Positions 27,274 to 36,706 of a stretch of 64,000 nucleotides of DNA are shown piece by piece. The stretch is from Flagellimonas yonaguniensis (GTDB lineage Bacteria > Bacteroidota > Bacteroidia > Flavobacteriales > Flavobacteriaceae). Every line of letters begins with the position of its first letter. Within the stretch, counting starts at the first letter, position 1. The stretch lies in assembly GCF_029193885.1 (NCBI RefSeq), contig NZ_JARFVB010000007.1:112551-176550 (forward strand). Direction: 5' to 3'. The position numbers and the translations under genes were made by a program. Under the pieces are notes generated by a model that saw only the letters and a program-made list of their open reading frames with translations, was not told where the DNA came from and ran no database searches.

Positions 27274-28023
27274 CATATAAAAAAAGGGGGGGTCGGTCTT
27301 GGCTTGGGACCTACACGCACAGCATATGTCCCTAATATGAGGTAGTCTTGGTTCCACCAAAGTTTTGGCAAAAGCCCATTGGAAACTCATCCGTTTTACC
27401 TGTGGTGATGCCATCAATACTGAAGTATAAAAAAAGGGCTTTCGCCCCCTTTTTTAATTGTTATCAAGAAAACCGTATTAGTTTCAACAAAGTATGTCTT
27501 CGTTGGTTCCTCCAGCTCGCGTGGCGGCTCAATATTTTCTCAAAACTAGTTTTAACATCGTTTCGCAATCTTTTTTCATGTTTCATTTATTTCTATTTAC
27601 TTCTTGTGATGGGGCAATAATACCTTTATCTACACTCAATATGACATTAATAAATCAGAAGTGACCATCTTTGGCAAGAGTTTAACGTATTGTAAATGAA
27701 ATAATTACGAATAAATGCTTTTTTGCCAGCAAGGAGTCTAGAGATGTCTCTTCTAAGGATACTATCTTCTTAAATACAATACACCGTACTTCTCTCAACC
27801 TGCGCTTAAAAGAGCTCTTGGAGGCTTAAAAGTCCATCATGATTTTAAATAAGCTTTCGCGTGGTGGTCAAGGATATTGTCAAAAATTAAATCGATTACC
27901 TATATAATTAAAAGAATCATTATCCTTTATCAAGATTCTTTTCATGCTTTATGAAACTGAAGTTATGATATTTTGTTTATCGGTGTTTTTGAAAAATAAA
28001 GCAGTAAATTACTTTCTACATTT
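27274..28023. other. Convergent intergenic region with terminator
   Basis: About 750 bp between two converging genes. A stem-loop (AAAAAAGGG, loop, CCCCCTTTTTT) lies at about 27429-27455. The frame across 27348-27620 has no protein-like features. Nothing else was recognised. Confidence 0.5.
27429..27455 (+). terminator. Rho-independent terminator
   Basis: A-rich/GGG arm and CCC/T-rich arm with a GCTTTCGC loop region, followed by Ts; the core GGGCTTTCGCCC matches that of the terminator at 14126. Confidence 0.65.
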
Positions 28024-29499
28024 TTAATTGAGGGAAGCCTTACTTTTTAACGCTTTAAATAATGCAGCCATTTCCACTACGGCATAGGTAGCGGAATAAT
28101 CCGATACGGCATAGGGCAGAATCAAACTGTCATTATGGATGATAGATCCGCAAGAATAGACCACGTTGGGTACATAACCTTCCCGTTCTTCCTCCAAGGG
28201 CATTAACAAAGGTTCTTCCAAACGGCCCATCTCTTTTGACGGGTCCTCAAGATCAAACAAAGAAACGGAGATACAATACCTTCTCATGGGCCCTACACCA
28301 TGTGTGATGACCAACCATCCGTGTTCGGTCCACAAAGGGGACCCGCAATTTCCTATTTGTGTAAATTCCCATGGAAACCTTGGTTTTTGAAGGAGGATGG
28401 GGTCGTTCCATAACGTTGCCCTATCTGAATACATGAGATAGTTGTTCACACCATCGATCCTGGAAAGCATCGCGTATTTCCCCTTGATCTTTTTGGGGAA
28501 AAGTGCCAGGTTCTTGCCTACGGCACCATTTCCATGCAAAGGCATGATCCTGAATGTATAGAAATCATCCGTAGAAAGAAGTTTTGGCAATATGGCATGG
28601 CCGTTATAGGCGGTATAGGTGGCATATACCTTTTCGGTGCCATCATTTTCAACAAAGCGGACAAAACGGGCATCTTCGATCCCCTTGCTTTCCGAATCCG
28701 AAATAGGGAATATAACGCGTTCGCTCAAATCGGAATCATGCTCAAACGCGATGTCGTAATAGGAATCCACCAGCCAGGTAATTTCTTCAAGTGCCAACCT
28801 TTTTTCAAGACTAATGGCCGTGTCGTCCATTACTTTCCTTACCGCGTTCTTTAGCACGTAATACTCGAATTTATCTGGCAGGTCCTCCATGATACTTTTT
28901 GAATACTTTATGGGGATGTGCATCTCCCGCATCTTTTTCACAAATCGTCCTTTATCATAGAGTTTCTTATGGGAGATTTCTGCCATGTCGATCGAATTGC
29001 CTACACCCATCAAATGCAGGTCGTTGTTTTTATCGATTATCCCCCTTCTGAAAACTATGGAAGAAATATGCCCTTCCCCTGTTGCCCGAAACGAAAGGAT
29101 CACGCGCATTTCACCCTCTTCCAAATAGGACTGGTCAAAATCTTGGATGATGGAGGGATTAAAAAAAGCGGCGGACTCTATGGAATACTCCATGGTAAGG
29201 TAAGAACCGATGAGCAATTTTCGCTCCATGGAAATAGCATCAAAATCCATGTTCATTTGCCCAATGATATTCCTGATGCCATCACAATGTTTATGGAAAA
29301 GCTTGGTGATGTTACGGTGCCTACTTGCAAATTCCCTTAGGGTCTGTTCCAAGGATTCCCGCACTTGACTTTCGCTCATCCCAAAGATCAGGGACAGCAA
29401 ATCCTTGGTCCGCTGTTCCCCGTTCATAAAGGAGCGGGCCACCACCCTACTGGCATCTGGCAGAAATTTTACGTGCTTACGTGTTACGGAAACCCTCAT
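28024..29499 (-). CDS. GH130-family glycoside phosphorylase-like protein
   Basis: A 491-residue five-bladed-propeller enzyme of GH130. Typical pieces are KGIEDARFVRF, TQIGNCGSPLWTEHGWLVI and THGVGPMRRY. GH130 members phosphorolyse beta-mannosides (mannosyl-glucose, mannosyl-GlcNAc or beta-1,2-mannan). It has a 170-residue N-terminal helical extension compared with the smallest family members. There is no signal peptide. Its closeness to GT4 enzymes suggests an intracellular mannoside pool, which is inference. Confidence 0.85.
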   Translation of the reverse strand: MRVSVTRKHVKFLPDASRVVARSFMNGEQRTKDLLSLIFGMSESQVRESLEQTLREFASRHRNITKLFHKHCDGIRNIIGQMNMDFDAISMERKLLIGSYLTMEYSIESAAFFNPSIIQDFDQSYLEEGEMRVILSFRATGEGHISSIVFRRGIIDKNNDLHLMGVGNSIDMAEISHKKLYDKGRFVKKMREMHIPIKYSKSIMEDLPDKFEYYVLKNAVRKVMDDTAISLEKRLALEEITWLVDSYYDIAFEHDSDLSERVIFPISDSESKGIEDARFVRFVENDGTEKVYATYTAYNGHAILPKLLSTDDFYTFRIMPLHGNGAVGKNLALFPKKIKGKYAMLSRIDGVNNYLMYSDRATLWNDPILLQKPRFPWEFTQIGNCGSPLWTEHGWLVITHGVGPMRRYCISVSLFDLEDPSKEMGRLEEPLLMPLEEEREGYVPNVVYSCGSIIHNDSLILPYAVSDYSATYAVVEMAALFKALKSKASLN

Positions 29500-29582
29500 A
29501 AGTATAGAAAAAAATAGTAGGATAGACTATAAAAAAGTAATCGAGCCATTTTAAAAACATCATGTAGCGTATTTGTTCCAGG

Positions 29583-30488
29583 CTATATTTTCTCAAATAC
29601 AAGCCTATAATGATCCATTATCTCTTTTTCAAAGCATATTTTGTTGGGGCTGATCTTAAAGACGGCTACTTGATGCCTAAATTCCTTGTCCATGATGTAT
29701 TTGGGAACCAAGGATAGATAGAGCCAATATTTTCTCAGGTTGAACTTCCTGAACTTCTTTCGCCATTGGCTTATCGTCTCAATGTAGTCCAGTCTTCCAC
29801 TGCTTTTCGAGATCAATTTAAAATTCGGTTCTGCATTCCGTATCACCATTTCAGGTCCATAGGGCAACCATGAACCCGGAAACTCCTTGACCATCAGTGC
29901 CATGACATGGGCCGCGGAGCCTTTTTTGGCCTTGACATCCAGTTCTTCATAATCGATCATATTTTTACTGAACGTCATGGTCTGCATATAGAACCTCCCA
30001 CCTTTTGGCAACAAATTGGCAACGGTCTTAAAAAAGTCACTGTACACTTTCTCTTGTTTTCCTTCTTTCCATTCCTCAACGGAACAGAAATGTTCCAATC
30101 CCCCAATGCAGCTAATGGCATCAAACATTCCAAAATCTTCCGGTACGATGTAGCGACAATCCTTCACAAGGACCTTCATTCCATGCTTCTGACAGGCTTC
30201 CGCCTGTCCCTCTGACAAGGTCAAGCCTGTGCAAATGCCTCCCCTATCTTGGGAAGCATATTTGATAAAGGGGCCCCAGCCGCAGGCCATGTCCAAGACT
30301 TTGCTTCCATATTTAATATATAAGCTATCCGCTATAAACCGGTGTTTTTCCATTTGCGCCTCTTCCAAGGACATTGAAAAATCACCATCGTACTTGGCTC
30401 CGCTGTAATCGGCGGTTTCCCCCATGCTCAAACGGAATATCCTGTCTATGGTAGTGTAGGTAAAATCCAAATCCTTTTTATCGGCCAT
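29583..30488 (-). CDS. SAM-dependent methyltransferase (cyclopropane-fatty-acid-synthase-like)
   Basis: A 301-residue methyltransferase with the SAM motif VLDMACGWGPFIKYA and the CFA-like GLTLSEGQAEACQKHGM and EHFCSVEEW. Full CFA synthases are nearly 400 residues, so this one lacks part of the usual N-terminal region. The substrate may be a lipid or a small molecule. It is read leftward, divergent from the desaturase at 31110. Confidence 0.8.
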   Translation of the reverse strand: MADKKDLDFTYTTIDRIFRLSMGETADYSGAKYDGDFSMSLEEAQMEKHRFIADSLYIKYGSKVLDMACGWGPFIKYASQDRGGICTGLTLSEGQAEACQKHGMKVLVKDCRYIVPEDFGMFDAISCIGGLEHFCSVEEWKEGKQEKVYSDFFKTVANLLPKGGRFYMQTMTFSKNMIDYEELDVKAKKGSAAHVMALMVKEFPGSWLPYGPEMVIRNAEPNFKLISKSSGRLDYIETISQWRKKFRKFNLRKYWLYLSLVPKYIMDKEFRHQVAVFKISPNKICFEKEIMDHYRLVFEKI

Positions 30489-31109
30489 TTCTTTAATTTA
30501 AGGTTTAAGTACTCAATTCTTTTGAAGGCATCCTTGGGGTGCCTTTCTTATAATTGCGGTTTTATTTCTTTTCCGCATGTTGGTTTCAGTTAAAAACACT
30601 GAAGTTTAAAAAGGATACGGTAGTTTCCCAATTGAATCGTGAAGTGTTCGTAAGCAAGTACTGATCCCTTACCTGTTTTTGGATGTCAAGTACCTGTGTA
30701 GGATGCTATGCATGATTTTCTAAAGGTAGTCATTTAACTGTTCCTATGGACAAGGGAACTACTATTCTTTACAATATGTAATTCATTTAATCACAGCAAT
30801 TTAACATTCTTTTTAAATGACAGGTTATAATTAAGCCTACCTTTAACCTTAGTCGGCCCGTGCTACGGGCAATCCATTACCAAATTTCATTTTGGTCTTA
30901 GTTTGGTCCTGCCCCCACGGAAAAACAATGCAATAGTGCAATAAACGGTTTAAGCCACGTTTTTAAGGAATAGCGACCAGGTTGTCCGATGTTATCCTTG
31001 ATGTAAATATTCGTCTTCATTATAGATATCCCATTTAATTTCCTCGCAGTTCCATGAGTTTCAGGTAACCACCAAACCTTTGTTTTGGCTATAGGGGGCT
31101 CATGATAAA
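30489..31109. other. Divergent intergenic region
   Basis: Between the methyltransferase and desaturase genes. A short perfect hairpin (GCCCGT-GCT-ACGGGC) is at 30856-30870. Upstream of the desaturase start AAACCTTTG (31074-31082) matches the -7 form nnAYCTTTR. A weak relative of the stress motif may lie on the minus strand near 30776-30795. No gene was called. Confidence 0.35.
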
Positions 31110-32255
31110 GTGTTTCCATTGCAATGGAAAGCGGACAAAGGCTTTAAAAAAAAGAACAGTATCAAAAATCCAAAATTTGCGAAAAGAGGAGGATCCGACT
31201 TTTCAAGAGCATTAAAAACAAGGGTCAACCAGTATTTTGATTCTAAGGGAATCAGTAAATATGCCAATAAGAGCATGATAGTCAAATCAGTCTTAATGTT
31301 ATCGCTATTTGTGGTTCCCTTGTTACTCATCAATTTGGGAATGGCCTCAAGTCCCTGGCAACTTTTTCTGCTCTATTTTATAGGAGGACTTGGAATGGCC
31401 GGAATAGGAATGGGGATCATGCACGACGCCATCCATGGATCGTATTCACGAAATAAGACCGTTAACCGCTATATGGGGTACACCATGAACCTAGTGGGTG
31501 CTAGCTCGGCCGTATGGAGGATACAACACAATGTTTTGCACCATACCTATCCCAACATTAAGGGATCGGACGATGATATCAATGCTCCCTTTTTTCTGAG
31601 ATTTTCCCCGAATGCCAAAAGATATGCGCTGCACAGGTTCCAATTTATATACGCCTGGTTTTTTTATAGTATATCGACGATTTCCTGGGTCACCACCAAG
31701 GATTTTGTCCGCATGAACCGCTATAGGAAAATGGGATTTTTGAACAAGCGCAATGAGTTCCAAAGGGAAATCTCCATACTGATTATGTGGAAGCTTGTCT
31801 ACTATACCTTCGCGCTCGTCCTACCATTGATCGTGGTCCCCCTAGCTCCCTGGATCATCATACTGGCATTTATAAGTATGCACCTGGTGACCGGATTTTT
31901 GATCAGTACGATATTTCAGGTTGCGCACATCATGCCCAGTTTGGAGTTTCCCATACCTGATGAAAACAATACGGTCGCAGGCGATTGGGCCATGCACCAA
32001 ATGGCCACAACCACTAATTTTGCGCCAAGGGGTGCCCTCTTCTCATGGTTGATAGGAGGGTTGAACTACCAAGTGGAACACCATCTACTGCCCAACATCT
32101 GTCATGTACACTATAAAAATCTATCCCGTATCGTGGCAGAGACCGCCAAGGAATTCGGTATGCCCTACCATTCACAAAAAACCTTTGGCAGTGCTATTTG
32201 GAACCATATTAAGATGTTGCGCTCCTTGGGAAAAACTGTTCCGGTAAGCACTTAA
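31110..32255 (+). CDS. Membrane fatty-acid desaturase
   Basis: A 381-residue membrane desaturase with all three histidine boxes: HDAIHG (105-110), HNVLHH (140-145) and QVEHHLLP (near 320). Membrane spans are at about 60-78, 83-103 and two near 225-265. It would introduce a double bond into an acyl chain using a di-iron centre and so alter membrane fluidity. The start is a GTG; an in-frame stop lies 16 bp upstream and no ATG precedes the conserved part. A close paralogue is at 51485. Confidence 0.9.
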   Translation: MFPLQWKADKGFKKKNSIKNPKFAKRGGSDFSRALKTRVNQYFDSKGISKYANKSMIVKSVLMLSLFVVPLLLINLGMASSPWQLFLLYFIGGLGMAGIGMGIMHDAIHGSYSRNKTVNRYMGYTMNLVGASSAVWRIQHNVLHHTYPNIKGSDDDINAPFFLRFSPNAKRYALHRFQFIYAWFFYSISTISWVTTKDFVRMNRYRKMGFLNKRNEFQREISILIMWKLVYYTFALVLPLIVVPLAPWIIILAFISMHLVTGFLISTIFQVAHIMPSLEFPIPDENNTVAGDWAMHQMATTTNFAPRGALFSWLIGGLNYQVEHHLLPNICHVHYKNLSRIVAETAKEFGMPYHSQKTFGSAIWNHIKMLRSLGKTVPVST

Positions 32256-32688
32256 CGGACACGTATTCCCTATTTTGGTGTACCCTGACAGCATTCGGGT
32301 TGGTCTGAATTCCAGTTGATTTCCATTCCATGCTGAAATGCACACAAAATGGTAAAAAAACAACAACCTTCCTAGACTCCAATCCGTCCCATTGCAAGGC
32401 CATCAGGTATAAGCCTGGGTTGTATGGGTTTTTCGATGGGCTTGGATGGGTTTGGTCCAAGGTTCCAATTTTTTGTGGGAATTGCCAAAAGTCTACATTG
32501 GTTGTTTCTTCTTTTATCACCCGTTCCAAGAGATTTGTCCTCAATGTACAAGCAATTGGGAAGAATATGGGACCTGCCCCTAGGAAAATGTGTGAATCAT
32601 GCAACTAATACAGCTTACTGCATAACACTTATCAATGGTTATCGGACCATCTTTGTCCTGTGAAATGTTTCACTTAAAAATTTAAATC
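32256..32688 (+). promoter_or_regulatory. Intergenic region with shared stress motif, site 5
   Basis: GTGTGAATCATGCAA at 32590-32604, 42 bases, then CCATCTTTG at 32647-32655. The lipoprotein start is 33 bp further. The rest of the spacer has open frames on both strands but none looks like protein. Confidence 0.6.
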
Positions 32689-33162
32689 ATGAACTACAAG
32701 ACAAAAAAAATATCAACCCTGATCTTTGGATTGGCTTCCGTTGCCATGGCCGTCATAGTGTTCAATGGCTGCAAATCGCCCGCCAAAGACAAGGAGACAA
32801 TAAATACAGGTGAGGCCAAGGAAAATCTAGTGGAAGCAAAGGAAAGTCTAGATGAGGCCAAGAAAGAATATGTCCTTAGATATGAGGCTTTCAAACTGGA
32901 ATCGGACAATAAAATTGCAGAAAACGAAAAGGTCATTGCCGAATTAAAGGCGAAAGCCAAAATGGAAAGCAATGCGGCCAAACAGGATTTTGAAAAAGAA
33001 CTTGCCGCATTGGAACAAAAAAACCAATCGTTGAAAGAAAAAATGAGCTACTATAAGGATGAGGGCGATGATGAATGGGAATCATTTAAGGTTGAATTTG
33101 ATCAAGATATGGATAGCTTGGGACGAGCATTAAAAGATCTGACCAAAAATAATACGAACTAA
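32689..33162 (+). CDS. Coiled-coil lipoprotein, stress-associated
   Basis: A 157-residue protein with a lipobox at about residue 28 (VIVFNGCKSP). The mature part is an almost continuous Lys/Glu/Ala coiled coil (EAKESLDEAKKEYVL; AALEQKNQSLKEKM). Function is unknown. It leads the pair with the lmo0937-like gene behind the shared promoter motif. Confidence 0.75.
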   Translation: MNYKTKKISTLIFGLASVAMAVIVFNGCKSPAKDKETINTGEAKENLVEAKESLDEAKKEYVLRYEAFKLESDNKIAENEKVIAELKAKAKMESNAAKQDFEKELAALEQKNQSLKEKMSYYKDEGDDEWESFKVEFDQDMDSLGRALKDLTKNNTN

Positions 33163-33183
33163 TCTCTACAAAAAGCTAACATT

Positions 33184-33339
33184 ATGGCAAACTCACTTTA
33201 CACGGTGGCCGTGGTATTGATCATTGCATGGGCCATTGGATTTCTTGGATATCATGCCGGGGGAATCATCCATATCCTATTGGTCATCGCGATAATTGCA
33301 ATCATATTAAGTATGGTTCAGGGACGAAAATCCGGGTAA
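33184..33339 (+). CDS. lmo0937-family small membrane protein (DUF5670)
   Basis: A 51-residue protein, MANSLYTVAVVLIIAWAIGF then GYHAGGIIHILLVIAIIAI, with two membrane helices and a basic tail. It matches the lmo0937 family of stress-induced membrane miniproteins. It is 21 bp after the lipoprotein gene and is followed by a terminator. Confidence 0.85.
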   Translation: MANSLYTVAVVLIIAWAIGFLGYHAGGIIHILLVIAIIAIILSMVQGRKSG

Positions 33340-33376
33340 CCACAATTTATACATAAGAACGACAAGTACAATCCCC

Positions 33377-33416
33377 AGAGTATCCAAGAACATGCAGCGA
33401 TGTTCTTGGATACTCT
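33377..33416 (+). terminator. Strong stem-loop terminator
   Basis: Perfect 17-bp arms AGAGTATCCAAGAACAT and ATGTTCTTGGATACTCT around GCAGCG, followed by CTTTT. It rules out an antiporter start inside it at 33400. Confidence 0.8.
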
Positions 33417-33468
33417 CTTTTATGCCCCATTATTCTTTAACGGGAGCTCTTTACCCCCTGATTCAATT

Positions 33469-34554
33469 ATGAGTAAAAAGCGATACCTTCTATTGTGGAC
33501 CATTGCGATACCAATTTTGGCATGGCTCGCCTATTTTGGCATTCCGCTGGATCTGGGGGAACTCTATTCTCTGTTCCTTGGCATTTTACTGATCGGATCC
33601 GTCATTGCTGCGGTACACCATGCGGAGGTTATCGCCTATAGGGTGGGAGAACCTTTTGGTACATTGTTGCTGGCATCAGCGATTACGGTGATCGAAGTGG
33701 CACTGATCGTTTCATTGATGCTGAACGGGGGGCGGCTTGAGGCAGTTACGCTTGCCCGTGATACGGTTTTGGCATCGGTAATGATAATCCTCACGGGGAT
33801 CATAGGGATCTGCATACTGGTAGGGGCCATACGTTACAAGGAACAGGTGTTCAGGCTCCAGGGTGTTAGTGCAGCTTTGGTTACCCTTACCGCCATATTG
33901 GTGTTCGCCCTTATCCTTCCCAAATTCACTCCAAGTCTGAATGGTTCCACAAACAATCCTACCCAATTGCTCTTTGTTGCGATAGCTTGTCTTGTCCTGT
34001 ATATCACATTTGTAATGGTGCAGACCGTACGGCATCGCGCATTTTTTTTATCCCCCGAAACCACTGAGAACAAAAATGTGCTACCCCCTCCCCCGACGGT
34101 AATGGAAACATTTATAAGTGCCCTATTGTTGGTTTTGTGTCTTGGCATAGTGGTACTGCTCGCCAAGGCCCTTACATCCGATATAGAAAACATCGTTTTG
34201 AATGCAGGGGCTCCAAAATCCCTGGTCGGGGTGATCATAGCGGCAGTAGTGTTATTGCCCGAGGGACTTGCCGCCTATCGCGCTGCCAGAAAAAACCGCC
34301 TCCAGACCAGCCTTAACCTTGCCTTGGGCTCAGCTCTTGCAAGTATCGGCCTCACCATACCGACAGTTGCTATAGTATCCATTATAACGGGAATGAAAAT
34401 AACACTTGGCATTGATATAAAGGCCATGGTTTTATTGGTACTGGCCCAGTTTACCATTGTACTGTCATTGGCCACTGGGCGTACCAATGTGCTGCAGGGA
34501 ATCGTACTTTTAACGATCTTTGTGGTTTATCTTTTTGCAATTATCTCCCCATGA
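33469..34554 (+). CDS. Calcium/proton antiporter (ChaA-like)
   Basis: About 361 residues with eleven or so membrane helices. The two acidic repeat helices typical of the cation/H+ antiporter superfamily are present (ASAITVIEVALIVSLM and VVLLPEGLAAYRAARKN). It would exchange Ca2+ or Na+ for protons at the inner membrane. The ATG at 33469 lies after the terminator hairpin; an in-frame ATG at 33400 lies within the hairpin stem and is rejected. Confidence 0.85.
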   Translation: MSKKRYLLLWTIAIPILAWLAYFGIPLDLGELYSLFLGILLIGSVIAAVHHAEVIAYRVGEPFGTLLLASAITVIEVALIVSLMLNGGRLEAVTLARDTVLASVMIILTGIIGICILVGAIRYKEQVFRLQGVSAALVTLTAILVFALILPKFTPSLNGSTNNPTQLLFVAIACLVLYITFVMVQTVRHRAFFLSPETTENKNVLPPPPTVMETFISALLLVLCLGIVVLLAKALTSDIENIVLNAGAPKSLVGVIIAAVVLLPEGLAAYRAARKNRLQTSLNLALGSALASIGLTIPTVAIVSIITGMKITLGIDIKAMVLLVLAQFTIVLSLATGRTNVLQGIVLLTIFVVYLFAIISP

Positions 34555-34774
34555 CATGGTCACTTGGCACCGCTATGGGGCTTCGAGTCCTTGCTTCCAA
34601 ATATCATGATGATATAACTAACGGTAAATACTTTATCCATAGTTTTTTTGGCGCGACCAAATACCATGTGTGAATTATGCAATTCATTTTGATCATTGTG
34701 TATCGTATTGGTCAGGTATAAGGATGACCTTTATGCCATTGTGAAAATTCATTCACAACATAAAAATAATTCCT
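34555..34774 (+). promoter_or_regulatory. Intergenic region with shared stress motif, site 6
   Basis: GTGTGAATTATGCAA at 34668-34682, 42 bases, then TGACCTTTA at 34725-34733; the BON start is 41 bp further. Confidence 0.62.
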
Positions 34775-35443
34775 ATGAAAACGAATGCAGAATTACAGGT
34801 TGATGTTCAGAATGCCATTAAATGGGAGCCTTTGTTACATGTAGCTGAAATTGGGGTCACAGCCAAGGATGGTGTTGTTTCTTTGACCGGTGTGGTGGAC
34901 AGTTATACAAAAAAAATGGAAGCGGAAGATGCGGCCAAAAAAGTCATTGGCGTGAAAGCCTTGGTTGAAAATATTGAAGTGAGGTTTCCAGGCAATTGGG
35001 CAAAAACGGATGCCGAAGTCACTGCTGAAGTCTTGGACGCCTTGAAGGTCAATCACTATGTTCCCAATGATAAGGTGACAGCAAAAGTAGAGGATGGATG
35101 GGTCACATTGGCGGGTGAGCTGCCCTGGAATTACCAAAGGGAAGCAGCAAAAATAGCCATACATGGTCTTTCAGGGGTAAAAGGTGTGAGCAATAATATC
35201 AAGATCAAATCCGAAAGCAACGGAACAATTGAACTGAGTGCCGTTGAAAGTGCACTAAGAAGAAGTTCGATCGATGATAGTGATATCGACGTATCCGTAT
35301 CCGGAACAACCGTCACATTGAGCGGAAAAGTAAATTCTTGGTATCAAAAAGAAGAAGCGGGCCGCGTTGTGTGGAAGGCTCGTGGTATCTGCGATGTAAA
35401 AAATGAATTGTCAGTCGAATATGATTACCTGTTGGTTCTTTAA
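34775..35443 (+). CDS. BON-domain protein (three BON repeats)
   Basis: A 222-residue protein with three BON domains at about residues 5-70, 75-145 and 150-220 (VDVQNAIKWEPLLHVAEIGV; KVEDGWVTLAGELPWNYQRE; VSGTTVTLSGKVNSWYQKEE). The first two match the protein at 24064 closely. No signal peptide is seen. It probably associates with membrane or other surfaces under stress. Confidence 0.9.
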   Translation: MKTNAELQVDVQNAIKWEPLLHVAEIGVTAKDGVVSLTGVVDSYTKKMEAEDAAKKVIGVKALVENIEVRFPGNWAKTDAEVTAEVLDALKVNHYVPNDKVTAKVEDGWVTLAGELPWNYQREAAKIAIHGLSGVKGVSNNIKIKSESNGTIELSAVESALRRSSIDDSDIDVSVSGTTVTLSGKVNSWYQKEEAGRVVWKARGICDVKNELSVEYDYLLVL

Positions 35444-35678
35444 CCCTTGCAAAATGGTGGGGGAATTTTCTTCCACCGTTTTCTCTTACATCGACAGGGG
35501 TTTGTAATGTATTCCAATCCTGGCGACTCCAACCCTATTTGAAGGTTCCCCCATTCGATTGGGAAAAAACAGAAGGGATAAGGTTGGAGCATGGAAACGG
35601 AAGTGGGTTCAAGGAAGCCCGGATATTTCCAATTTTGGACCAGACCATTGGAAAAAGCCATGGGAAACGGGGCAAAAA
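35444..35678. other. Spacer between the BON and Dps genes
   Basis: No gene or terminator seen. An in-frame upstream extension of Dps exists but lacks family similarity. Confidence 0.4.
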
Positions 35679-36179
35679 ATGGATAACATAAAACAGAACA
35701 TCATGAAAATAGTGACAAGGATGGTCGAAATCAACCGACAGGGGGTTGCCAAGGTATTGGCAAAAAATTTAGCGGACGAAACGGTACTTTACATCAAGAC
35801 AAAAAAGGCCCATTGGCATGTTGAAGGGGACGATTTTTATGATAAGCATAAATTCTTTGAATTTCAATTTAAACAATTGGATGAAATCATGGATAGCGTC
35901 GCGGAGCGTATACGTTCCATTGGCCACTATGCACCGGCTACGTTAAAATCGTATCTAAATTTGTCCCATCTGACAGAGTCAGAAAGTGAGAGAAACGATA
36001 GCCAAGGGTTCATCAAAGAACTACTGGCCGATCATGAACGTATTATTATGGATTTACGAGGTCATATAAAATCGTTTACCGATGATTTTCATGATGCGGG
36101 CAGCAGTGATTTTATTACCAGTCTTATGATTACCCATGAAAAAATGGCTTGGTTCCTGCGTTCCCATTTAACAAAATAA
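35679..36179 (+). CDS. dps: Dps-family ferritin-like DNA-protection protein
   Basis: About 166 residues. The ferroxidase residues are visible in AHWHVEGDDFYDKHKFFE and DEIMDSVAERIRSIG. Dps dodecamers oxidise and store iron and shield DNA from peroxide. The ATG at 35679 matches the family N-terminus. It probably belongs to the transcript starting at site 6. Confidence 0.9.
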   Translation: MDNIKQNIMKIVTRMVEINRQGVAKVLAKNLADETVLYIKTKKAHWHVEGDDFYDKHKFFEFQFKQLDEIMDSVAERIRSIGHYAPATLKSYLNLSHLTESESERNDSQGFIKELLADHERIIMDLRGHIKSFTDDFHDAGSSDFITSLMITHEKMAWFLRSHLTK

Positions 36180-36186
36180 AGCCACC

Positions 36187-36399
36187 ATGTATTACAACAG
36201 TTATCATTTTTTGGGAATGCACTTTATATGGTGGTTCGTTTGGGGCATCCTACTTTTCTTGATTTTTGCCATACCATATAAAATTCTTGGGCAAGGAACC
36301 AAGAAAGACACCACAGGTGATATACTGAAAAAACGCTTTGCTTCCGGGGAAATCAATAAGGAAGAGTACCAAGAAACGAAGAAAACCCTAGAAGGTTGA
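36187..36399 (+). CDS. Small membrane protein with C-terminal SHOCT domain
   Basis: 70 residues: one membrane helix (about 10-30) followed by a SHOCT motif (DILKKRFASGEINKEEYQET). SHOCT motifs are short oligomerisation modules. It follows dps by 7 bp. Confidence 0.82.
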   Translation: MYYNSYHFLGMHFIWWFVWGILLFLIFAIPYKILGQGTKKDTTGDILKKRFASGEINKEEYQETKKTLEG

Positions 36400-36706
36400 C
36401 CACCCCTTTGCCCTAAGAAAACAAGTCCCATATGGATCTCCCCCCGATAGTTCACCCACTATGATCATCCACTTGACCTTCCCTTGATCATGTTCCAATG
36501 GAACTCTCGAAGATATCTGGGAGTAAAAAAAAGGATATCCCTTTGGCCCCGAGAATAGAATCAGGGTAGGTTTTCCGTGGCGCGGCAATGTATAGACCTC
36601 CCCACAACATGGCAATCCCGAACAGCCAACATTTCAACACTGGCCACTGGCCTGGTACAGGTCCCATTGAATAAAAAAACAAGTATAACCCTTTAATAAC
36701 GAAAGC
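36400..36706. other. Intergenic region
   Basis: About 300 bp with no gene. TATAACCCTTTAATAAC near 36680-36700 holds a possible -7 element for the next gene. Confidence 0.35.

Noticed and set aside
30776..30795. Possible seventh stress promoter for the methyltransferase
   Set aside because: The match is weak and the -7-like element lies 52 rather than 42 bases away, so it is only mentioned in the region entry.
32209..32608. Overlapping frames on both strands after the first desaturase
   Set aside because: They cover the promoter motif of the lipoprotein and share no features with proteins.
33400..33468. Upstream start for the antiporter
   Set aside because: The ATG lies inside a perfect terminator stem.
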